In this document: positions 12,722-21,000 of the stretch, piece after piece
Numbering within the stretch: position 1 is the stretch's first letter
Layout: every line of letters begins with the position of its first letter
IMG/VR virus record: IMGVR_UViG_3300032304_000005
Location: 1 to 25,891 of that record
Direction: 5' to 3' (one strand)
Source of the DNA: a virus
DNA: 25,891 nt
Program-made: the position numbers and the translations under genes
Notes under the pieces: model-generated
The model's input: the letters and a program-made list of their open reading frames with translations, nothing else
What the model was told of the DNA's origin: nothing
Databases searched by the model: none

Positions 12722-15118
12722 ATGAGCCTCCATACATTAGCCAACCATTTACAAAGCGCCGGACGAGGCGAAGATAAAGTCCTAGTCCACATGACCCCCG
12801 GAGAAGTTAACGGGCTGCAGTCATTAGCTATGTCTCAAGGTGGCTCGCTGACAATTAACCCAGAGACCGGTCTTCCTGAAGCGGGTATATTGTCGTCTCT
12901 TCTGCCTATGGTAGCTGGTTTTTTCCTCGGACCCGCAGGTCTTGGTCTAACAGCTATGCAGTCAGCAGTGACTGTGGGCGCATTGGGTACAGCAGCTACA
13001 GGCAGTCTAGGCAAAGGCTTTATGATGGGCTTGGGTGCCTATGGTGGCGCTGGTCTGGGCGAAGGATTGGTAAAAGTAGGGGCGCCAGCAAATGTTACAC
13101 CATCTGTAACAGATCCAACCTTAGGCGGGTTCCCACAAAATCAAACTTTAGCCAATGCAGGTGTAGGACCAAAAATAGCCCCTGATACCATTACTGGAAA
13201 TACTTTAGGTGGAGCAGATACGTTTGGTAACGTAACTAAAGAAGCTGGATTAAAGCCATTAAACCTAAGTGACACTCCAGGTTTTGGGCAAATGAATCAA
13301 AAAAGCATCATGTTTAAGGACGCTCCACAGGGATATATAACAGATACATCCCCAATGGGTAACTACGTAAGCAACATGAAAGCGGATATGTTAAATCCTA
13401 TTCAGCCAAATGTTGTGCCTTCAGCCCCTACTGTTACAAATATGTCTCCAAAGTTAGATATTCCTCGTCCAGTAGATGCAGGATCTAATCTTTCTAGGGG
13501 CTTTGATCGCGCTACTAGTAGCTTTGAAGGCGCTAAAGAAGTATGGGACGCAACACCAAAAGGTACTGGTTACGGCTTGGCGGCAACTGGTATAAGCGCA
13601 CTTCAAGCTCAACAGGAAGAAGATGCTAAAAAAGCTAAAGCTGCTGCTGACGCCGCTGCCGCTGAACGTCGTGGTTATATACGTCCTTATGAATTCTCAA
13701 CAGCTTTAACAGAAAACGCTTTTGAGCCTAGAGAATCAACTTCTGAAATGAGATATTTTACAGAGCCTAGATTTACAGCCGGACCAGTTACAAAAGTAGC
13801 TAAAGATGGCGGCCTTATGTCATTGGCAGTAGGTGGTCCAGTAGAAGAGATGTCAGCAGCTAATGCTATGGGGGCTAATACTGGCTACCCTATGGCTAAC
13901 TTGCAAACGCCTATGTATGCTAACCCTATGATGGCTCGCCCAACACCGACTAATGTGATTAGTCCATCTGGTGATACTGGTGTAAATGCATATAGTGGTG
14001 AAATGCGGATGGCTTTAGGTGGTTCAGCAACTGCAAGTGCAAGCGCACCAAAATCTAATACCAAGTACTCATACAATCCTGAGACTATGAAGTACACACA
14101 GGTAGATACGACTACGCCTGCTGCTTCGAATACTATGCAAGACTCTATTAGGGGTTTTTATGCGCCTGTGTTTGGTATGCTCCCACACTTCCGTACTATG
14201 GGTGGTGGTAAGTTACCGGGATTAGATGCCGATTCAATGAAAAAATTTCAGCAGCAAATAGGATCGCCACAACCTGCCGTAACAACACAAACAATGGGTG
14301 GCATGGCAGCACCATACACGCCGCCATCAGGTTTAGCGGCAGCGGATACATCTATGATGCCAAACATACAGATGCAACCACAGCAGAACGTAGATCGTCA
14401 GCTAGGACTGGAAGCGTTCTATCCAATGATGGAACAACAGTTGGCGCTGAAGGGATCTAATTTGCAGGCGCAAGGGTACGCTAATGGTGGGGTTGCTAGA
14501 TTTGGTGGCGGTGGAACTATGGCGCAACCAACAGCAGAGGGTACAGCTAGACAAAAGTACGCAAGAGAAAATAAGCCAGGGATAATTCCAAGTGTTTCCG
14601 ATGAGGAATGGAATAGTTATAAAAAATTACAAAACTTGTCATTTCCATCAGCGGCATCATCAGCGCCAACTTACAACTACAATCCTGCAACTATGCAGTA
14701 CACAGATAATGTAGGTAAATTAACTGGCGGAATGGATCAATCTTTCCTGCCTCCTATGATGCAGCAACTAACGCCAGAGCAGCAAATTGGTTTGAGTGGT
14801 TATCAAGGATACGCTGCAGGTGGTGGTATATCTACATTAGGTAGTTATTCTGACGGTGGGCGTTTATTGAGAGGACCCGGCGATGGCGTATCTGATTCTA
14901 TTCCTGCTTCTATTGGTGATCGCCAGCCTGCTCGCTTGGCTGACGGAGAGTTTGTGGTACCCGCTAGAATCGTATCGGAAATCGGTAACGGAAGCACGGA
15001 GGCGGGAGCAAGAAAGCTCTACGCAATGATGGATCGCGTGCAGAAAGCCCGTAAGAAAACAGTGGGTAAAAACCAAGTAGCTAAAAATACTAAAGCAGAC
15101 AAACTATTGCCAGCATGA
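12722..15118 (+). CDS. Large Gly-rich structural / probable internal virion protein, 798 aa
   Basis: The N-terminus SLHTLANHLQSAGRGEDKVL, then VHMTPGEVNGLQSLA and GGSLTINPETGLPEA, is a pattern I know from large proteins in podovirus-like phages. Residues ~57-110 are hydrophobic and Gly-rich (LSSLLPMVAGFFLGPAGLGL, VTVGALGTAATG), with membrane-inserting potential. The middle is low complexity with a Lys/Ala helix (EEDAKKAKAAADAAAAERR). The C-terminus (~718-770) has the recurrent module GPGDGVSDSIPASIG, QPARLADGEFVVPARIV and GNGSTEAGARKLYAMMDRV. Three GG-x(n)-GG motifs occur at ~361-374, ~584-600 and ~695-713. The ribosome site is GAGG at 12713-12716. Position before two Gln-rich proteins and the giant protein suggests an ejected internal protein, which is inference. 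Confidence 0.65.
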   Translation: MSLHTLANHLQSAGRGEDKVLVHMTPGEVNGLQSLAMSQGGSLTINPETGLPEAGILSSLLPMVAGFFLGPAGLGLTAMQSAVTVGALGTAATGSLGKGFMMGLGAYGGAGLGEGLVKVGAPANVTPSVTDPTLGGFPQNQTLANAGVGPKIAPDTITGNTLGGADTFGNVTKEAGLKPLNLSDTPGFGQMNQKSIMFKDAPQGYITDTSPMGNYVSNMKADMLNPIQPNVVPSAPTVTNMSPKLDIPRPVDAGSNLSRGFDRATSSFEGAKEVWDATPKGTGYGLAATGISALQAQQEEDAKKAKAAADAAAAERRGYIRPYEFSTALTENAFEPRESTSEMRYFTEPRFTAGPVTKVAKDGGLMSLAVGGPVEEMSAANAMGANTGYPMANLQTPMYANPMMARPTPTNVISPSGDTGVNAYSGEMRMALGGSATASASAPKSNTKYSYNPETMKYTQVDTTTPAASNTMQDSIRGFYAPVFGMLPHFRTMGGGKLPGLDADSMKKFQQQIGSPQPAVTTQTMGGMAAPYTPPSGLAAADTSMMPNIQMQPQQNVDRQLGLEAFYPMMEQQLALKGSNLQAQGYANGGVARFGGGGTMAQPTAEGTARQKYARENKPGIIPSVSDEEWNSYKKLQNLSFPSAASSAPTYNYNPATMQYTDNVGKLTGGMDQSFLPPMMQQLTPEQQIGLSGYQGYAAGGGISTLGSYSDGGRLLRGPGDGVSDSIPASIGDRQPARLADGEFVVPARIVSEIGNGSTEAGARKLYAMMDRVQKARKKTVGKNQVAKNTKADKLLPA
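14063..14706 (+). repeat. Internal duplicated YNPxTMxYT segment within the 798-aa protein gene
   Basis: The segment at 14063-14100 encodes KYSYNPETMKYTQ and that at 14670-14706 encodes TYNYNPATMQYTD. DNA is similar, both containing TACAATCCTG and ACTATG(A/C)AGTACACA. Each copy is followed by a short loop and a segment naming a Met/Pro/Gln-rich stretch, so it looks like duplication of a larger low-complexity block that has since diverged. Confidence 0.6.
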
Positions 15119-15576
15119 GCTATACATTCCACTTAGGTAAGTTCAAAGAAACATATAATGAACTGGAGCCACTGTATCGACAGCACTATAAAGAGATGTG
15201 CGAAAGGTTGGCTAACGACGGGATACATTACCCGCCATATAATCCTAGGTTGGATAAGTACATAGAGTCGGGTGAAAGTGGCTGGTTGTTGACTTTTATA
15301 ATAAGGCTAGAGGGTAAGCCTGTTGGATATAGCAATGTTTATTTAACAAATGACATGCACAACGGTGATTTAATAGCGCAGGAAGATACTATCTTTGTAC
15401 TAAAAGACCACCGTAATGGTGTAGGCAAGAAGCTAGTAAAAGTTATTCTTGAAGAATTGAAAGAGCGCGGAGTGAAACGAGTAATAGTCTCCGCAATGAC
15501 AGACCTGCGTGTAGCTAAACTATGGGGCCGAATGGGTTTCAAAGAGGCAGCAACGCAAATGATATATACATTCTGA
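15115..15576 (+). CDS. GNAT-family N-acetyltransferase
   Basis: The 153-aa product has the GNAT core: GKPVGYSNVYL (strand 3-4 region), AQEDTIFVLKDHRNGVGKKL (strand 4 and the acetyl-CoA pyrophosphate loop, a compact variant of R/Q-x-x-G-x-G), the helix VKVILEELKERGVKRVIVSA, and the end WGRMGFKEAATQMIYTF with the typical MGF motif. It would move an acetyl group from acetyl-CoA to an amine; the substrate is unknown. It overlaps the 798-aa gene by 4 nt (ATGA) and sits inside the internal-protein cluster, so it is made late. Near-identical architecture (start SYTFHxGKFKETY) is known to me from many podovirus-like phages and prophages, so its place here is conserved. Confidence 0.85.
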   Translation: MSYTFHLGKFKETYNELEPLYRQHYKEMCERLANDGIHYPPYNPRLDKYIESGESGWLLTFIIRLEGKPVGYSNVYLTNDMHNGDLIAQEDTIFVLKDHRNGVGKKLVKVILEELKERGVKRVIVSAMTDLRVAKLWGRMGFKEAATQMIYTF

Positions 15577-15584
15577 GGTAAATT

Positions 15585-16562
15585 ATGTGCGGCTCATCAG
15601 CTCCTCCACCACCATCAAGTCAAACCGTAACTCAGACTTCCATACCTGAGTACGCACAACCGTATGTAGAAAGAATGCTTGGTAAAGCAGAAGCGTTTAC
15701 TGAAGCCCCTTATCAAGCTTATGGTGGTGAACGCATCGCTGGGTTTACACCTATGCAACAACAAGCGCAACAAGCTGCTGCCGATCTTGGTCCTTCACAG
15801 CAATTAGGATTAGGTACGCAGGTGGCAGGTATTGCAGGTCTTGGTCAGCTTGGTGCAGGTCAGCAGTACACAATGCAAGCTACCAACCCGTATGCAATGA
15901 GTGCATATATGTCTCCGTATATGGAGAATGCGTTAGCACCACAAATGCGTGAGGCTGCTCGTCAGTCTGCTATACAAGGACAGATGGATCAAGCTAGGGC
16001 TGTGCAACAAGGTGCGTTCGGTGGATCACGTTCAGCTATTGTAGAGGCAGAGCGTCAACGTAACTTACAAACTCAGCTTGGCGATATATATGGCAGAGGT
16101 ATGCAATCTGCATACGACCAAGCTCGTCAAGCTCAACAGTTTGGTGCTACGTTAGGATTACAGGGTATGCAGGGCGCAACACAGACAGCGGCTACTCTTG
16201 GTCAATTAGGTCAGACACAATTTGGTCAGCAGAAAGATATTATCAATGCCCAAGCCACTGCAGGTGCACAACAACAGGCATTACAGCAAGCAAAACTGCA
16301 ACAGCAATACCAAGACTTCTTAACACAAAAGGCGTACCCACAGCAAAATTTGGCGTTTATGTCAGATATATTGCGTGGCGCACCATTAGGTCAACAGACA
16401 CAACAACAGTACACAGCAGCAGCTCCATCAGGTATGGGGCAGGTGGCGGGTTTAGGACTAGCCGCACTCGGTGCTAGTAAAGCAGGTTTGCTCGGTGCTA
16501 AAGGTGGTAGCGTTCCATACGGCTTAGATAAAGTAGCAATCGACCAGTTGATGAAGGGTTAA
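15585..16562 (+). CDS. Gln-rich probable internal virion protein, 325 aa
   Basis: The N-terminus MCGSSAPPPPSSQTVTQT, followed by IPEYAQPYVERMLGKAEAF, AYGGERIAGFTPMQQQAQQA and PYMENALAPQMREAARQSAI, resembles a phage family found next to giant terminal proteins. It is about 20 percent Gln and strongly helical and coiled in the middle (AYDQARQAQQFGATLGLQ, ALQQAKLQQQYQDFLTQ). It carries the AFGGSR(S/A)AI motif near residue 145. A hydrophobic Ala/Gly segment (GLGLAALGASKAGLLG) and AKGGSVPYG lie close to the C-terminus. Composition and position fit a DNA-ejection or inner-core protein comparable in role to T7 gp14/gp15, but I cannot show homology to those. No enzymatic motif is seen. AGGTAAATT precedes ATG 15585. 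Confidence 0.6.
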   Translation: MCGSSAPPPPSSQTVTQTSIPEYAQPYVERMLGKAEAFTEAPYQAYGGERIAGFTPMQQQAQQAAADLGPSQQLGLGTQVAGIAGLGQLGAGQQYTMQATNPYAMSAYMSPYMENALAPQMREAARQSAIQGQMDQARAVQQGAFGGSRSAIVEAERQRNLQTQLGDIYGRGMQSAYDQARQAQQFGATLGLQGMQGATQTAATLGQLGQTQFGQQKDIINAQATAGAQQQALQQAKLQQQYQDFLTQKAYPQQNLAFMSDILRGAPLGQQTQQQYTAAAPSGMGQVAGLGLAALGASKAGLLGAKGGSVPYGLDKVAIDQLMKG

Positions 16563-16564
16563 TT

Positions 16565-18022
16565 ATGTCAATCAATTACGGCCCAATAAACGAGATTAAA
16601 GATTTAGCGTTTAAATACTCTAAGCCACAACTTGGACGTATGGCGCAGCTTGGGTTGATCGATACCCAAAAAGCTGTATTAGCAGCTATGATGAGAGAAC
16701 GTGTTGCTAAACAAGATGCACAACCGCCGACCGCAACAGTAGCGCAAGATGCACTTGGCTTACAACCTCCACCACAACAACAAGCTCAACCGCAGCCGCA
16801 ACAAATGGGTATGCAGCAAGGGCAGGTTCAGCCACAACCACAACTAGCTCAAGCCCCTGCTGGCATAGAGTCTTTACCTGCCGGTAATGTTGGTAACTAC
16901 GCTGGTGGTGGCATTGTTGCGTTTGATGAAGGTGGCGAAGTTCCGGGTTACGCTTATGGCGGTATGCCTAAAGCGCCAAGTACAAATATTCAGCTAGGTC
17001 AATTTAAAGGCCCACAAGAAAAAACAATTGAAGAAATACTTGCTGAACAACAAGGCATATATGAACAACAAGGTATAGTTAATCCGTATGAAGGATTGAT
17101 GCAGCAGCAAGAAGCTAAGCGTGGTGAACTCGATACACGTAGAGAACAAGCTAAAGGTGAGTTCTTAATGAATCTTGGCACCGGTTTAATGCAAGCTCAA
17201 AAAGGTAGAGAGTTAGCAGCTTTAGGTACAGGTGCAACTAAAGGTATGGCAGACTACAAAGATGCTATGAAAGATTTACGCGCATCTGAAGAAAAACTTG
17301 ACGATAGAATCGGCGCATTTAAGTTGGCTGATTATCAGGCTAAGAAAACCGGCACAGACGCTGCTATTGCTAGACGTGACTCGCTTCTTGATAAAGTTAG
17401 AGAAACCGAAAATAAAAATATCGAAGCTCAAAATGCTGTTGCAGTTGAAGGCAAGAAGCTTGAAACCCAAATGTATGGCAAACAAGTTGATTATGCTTCT
17501 GCAGAAAACGCTCAACGTATCAGTGGCTCTAATCAGATATCTCTGGAAAGAGAACGTCAGAAAGCATTGCCAGATATCATGAAGGTTGCAGATAGTAAGC
17601 AAATGAAAGAGGCTATGCCGAACGCAACGTTCTTCCAACGTGTTGAAGCATATGCACTGGCTACGCATCCTAAAGATGTACAGAACGCTGTTATTAATGC
17701 GGTTACTGCTGCTAATAAAGCTGCTGATGCAGAGTGGTCACAGAAGATGTTGTTTAGTAAACCACTTCAAGACCTACAAGCAAAAGCTTCTAACGGTGAT
17801 AAAACAGCTGCAGATAAGCTAAAGAAAGAACGCGACGCCATAGATAACTACCACCTTAATAAAGTATACAGAGGTGAAGACGCATCAAGACAAGGTTCAA
17901 CTATAGTAGCCCCTCCTCCCGCCGCTGTTGACCAACTAAAAGCAAACGATAACCCTCAGACACGAGCGTATTTCGATCAAGTATTTGGTCAAGGTGCTGC
18001 AGCTAGAGTATTAGGAAAGTAA
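16565..18022 (+). CDS. Gln/Pro-rich, coiled-coil probable internal virion protein, 485 aa
   Basis: The N-terminal ~45 residues are helical (PQLGRMAQLGLIDTQKAVLA). Residues ~55-105 are a Gln/Pro-rich linker. Residues ~109-135 contain YAGGGIVAFDEGGEVPGYAY then GG, a double-glycine motif of the kind found in other proteins of this block. From about 150 to 330 the protein is a long charged coil (EEILAEQQGIYEQQG, RGELDTRREQAKGEFLMNLG, DAMKDLRASEEKLDDRI). The C-terminal region (DIMKVADSKQMKEAMPN, DPQTRAYFDQVFG-like) is helical. It starts 2 nt after the previous stop and ends 1 nt before the giant gene. I recognise the overall pattern from related phages; ejection or inner-core role is inferred from context only. 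Confidence 0.6.
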   Translation: MSINYGPINEIKDLAFKYSKPQLGRMAQLGLIDTQKAVLAAMMRERVAKQDAQPPTATVAQDALGLQPPPQQQAQPQPQQMGMQQGQVQPQPQLAQAPAGIESLPAGNVGNYAGGGIVAFDEGGEVPGYAYGGMPKAPSTNIQLGQFKGPQEKTIEEILAEQQGIYEQQGIVNPYEGLMQQQEAKRGELDTRREQAKGEFLMNLGTGLMQAQKGRELAALGTGATKGMADYKDAMKDLRASEEKLDDRIGAFKLADYQAKKTGTDAAIARRDSLLDKVRETENKNIEAQNAVAVEGKKLETQMYGKQVDYASAENAQRISGSNQISLERERQKALPDIMKVADSKQMKEAMPNATFFQRVEAYALATHPKDVQNAVINAVTAANKAADAEWSQKMLFSKPLQDLQAKASNGDKTAADKLKKERDAIDNYHLNKVYRGEDASRQGSTIVAPPPAAVDQLKANDNPQTRAYFDQVFGQGAAARVLGK

Positions 18023-18023
18023 C

Positions 18024-21000
18024 ATGGCAAATCCGTTTGCAAGGTATGTTCAGCCTGAACAGGATGAAGGCAACCCATTTGCCAAATTTGTACAACAACC
18101 TGTACAAGACGAAGCCAATCCGTTTGCAAAATTTACACAGCCACAAGCAGCTCCTGTTATAACTACGGGGCCAAACCCGCTCAACCCAAAACAAGAACAA
18201 CCAACTGCCCCCGAACAAGATAAAAGCTTTGCTCCTATTGAAGAAGCAGGGAAAGGTATTAAGTCAGGGGTAACTTCTGTAAAAAGTATACCAACTTCTG
18301 CTGGCGCTTTTGCCGACGTTGGTGCTGCACTTACTAACTTAAATACAGCTAGCCTATATGACAAGATAGACAAAGGTGAGATTACTGACCCAACGCAAAT
18401 AAAAGGTGGTTCAGACTTTGAGACTTCTCGTGCTCGCATGTATTTCAACTCAAAGCCAGAAGTACGTGCGCAACTTAAAGAAAAAGCAAATGCAGAAGTA
18501 GGCGCAAGAAAAGAATCTGTATTAGAAGCAGTAAATATACTTAAACGATATCAACAAGAAAATCTAGCAAACAAAGGTCGTACAGAAGATTTTACTGATA
18601 TTGAAGGCGTAAAAGATTTTACCAACTGGGCTGCGTATAACTTAGGCTCTGCAGGTGTACAACTTGTCCCACTTATTGTAGCTGGTGTTACTACAGGTGG
18701 TTTAGGTTTGTTTGCTACTGGTGCAACTATGGAGTTGTCTGGTGGTGTACAGAGCCGTCTAAACTTTATAGACGAGAAAACCAAAGACATAAAAGACCCT
18801 AAAGCTAAAGCAGATGCTATAGTCGATTACGTAGCTAAAACTGGTGACGTTACGTTAGCTTCGGCGTTAGCTTCCGGTGGTGTTGATGTAATGTTAGGCC
18901 CAGCAGCTGCGTTAGCTAAACGCCCATTACTTGAGTTTGTAAAAAATCAAACACGTAAAGAAGTAATAAAAGAAATACCTAAAGCTATTGCTAAACAAGG
19001 CGCCGAAGAACTTGTAGCAGGTGGTACACAAGAAGCTATTCAGATAGCTGCCGAACGTGCTATTGGCGAACAGACTGGTGATTTAATTACATCAGAGAAT
19101 ATCAAACGTATAGTTAATTCTGCTACTGCTGAAGCTGTTGGTGGCGGATTTTTTGGTGGCGCTAGTAAAGCAACCCAAGCTGCTTTTACTAAAAAAGAAG
19201 CAAAGGAAACAGACACGCCTGAAGGCCGAGCATTACGTGGTCTTGATGATTTAGCTGCGCGAGAAGAAGCCGGAACAACAGAAGGAGTGACCGTTCCTCC
19301 GCCTCCCCCTGCACCATCTAAAGAACTGATTGATACTTATGACAGTGCGCGTGGCGCACAAGCGTACGTTAATGTTTTAAAAGCTAATCGCCCTAAAGAA
19401 AATTTTACGTTTGAAGAAACAGAAGACGGCAAATTTGCTATATACAAAATACCGGTCGAGGAAACAGGAGGCGAGAATGTTACCCCACCTATCACAGACA
19501 CAAGTGGAGTTGGCGCTGAAGATATTGGCAAACCCCCACAAGGTACCGGTGCCGGAGTCACTCCATCATCTGAGGGAACAGGACTGGGTGTTTCTGATAC
19601 AGATGTTACGGGAGCTGGAGCACCAAAAGGAGTTCAGTCAGGTGCATTAATGTCGCTTGAAGATGCGCAAGATGAATTATGGGCAACTGAAGATAGATTA
19701 TCTAATGACCCTAACGCTACGACTGAAGACTTTGACGCTGCACAAGCTAAGTACGATGCTGTAGAAGAAGCCCATATAGCTAATGCTGAAAGTATTGCAA
19801 TAGCTAGTGCACAGTCTGCATTTGATGTGTTTACTGGCCCTAATTACAACGGCAATTTAGAAGCCGCTTTAGAGTTGTATGAAAATAATTTAGAAGATGC
19901 ACTAACAGAGATGGGTATTACCGACCCATTGCTAATACGTAGAGCGGAACAAGCGTTTGAAAATGAGGTCGAAAGATTACGCGAAAAGTATGAAGGCGCT
20001 GGAAATATAGCTGTAAAAGAAACGCGTAATCTGCTTTCGTCTATAGGCGATCTCCCACAAGATAAGAAGAGATATGACACGTACATACAGCATCCGGTAC
20101 ATAGACATACTCTAAATACAGTAAACGATACTATTCAAAAGCTAACTAACTTTATTAATAAAAGTGGGTTACAAGTTAATAAAGTAAATTCGTTTACAGC
20201 AAAAGATAAACCAGAAGTACAAACTGCGCACCGCTTAGCTTCGCAGATATCCGGCTCTGCTACTAGACTGCTATCAAAACTAGATGCAGTAGATCGTAAA
20301 TTACAACGTGCTAATCCAGAACAAGTAGAGCAATCTCAAAAACAATTAAGTGATGACATAATTGAAGCCAATAAATTTTTATTGCAACAACAAGAAAACA
20401 AACCATTAGCTAATGTAGGTTTCACTGGCTCAAGCTACGCTTATAAAGACCCAATAGCAGCTTTAGTAGATACACTTCCGCTAAACCAAGTCGGCGTTAA
20501 TAAGCTACAAAAGATGCTTGAAGATAACAAGCTCTCATATGCTGAGTACACTAATGCGATGACTGAGTTACAAGAGCGCATACGTGATAAGCGTGATATG
20601 AAGAACGCCACGTCAAGTGGGTTAGCAAAAGAACGTGGGTTCGGTAGAGTAATTAAAGCGTTAGAAGACGCAGCTAACCAAGGAAAGATTTCTCCTGAAG
20701 CATACCGTATGGTTAGATGGTTCCTTAGCAAGAACCCTGATATGGTTCAAGACTTAGCTATATCTATTGCGCAACCAAAAAATGCAAATAAAAGAAACCA
20801 AGTAGAGGGTGGGGTTCTTGGTGAATATAACACTGTCCAACGTTTAGTAAATATATTTTTACGATTTAACCCAACTGCCGGACTTGGTTCTACATATAAT
20901 AATGATGATGTAAATACAGCGATACACGAGATACTGCATCACTTAGAAAGATTGATGCCGAAAGAATTGCAAGCACTGTTACGTAATGAGTGGGCGGTGC

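Noticed and set aside
17276-17668. Overlapping open frames on both strands (plus 17298-17582, minus 17276-17668)
   Set aside because: Both lie inside the well-supported 485-aa coding frame, are Leu/Cys/Phe-rich by frame shift, and lack ribosome sites or recognisable motifs.
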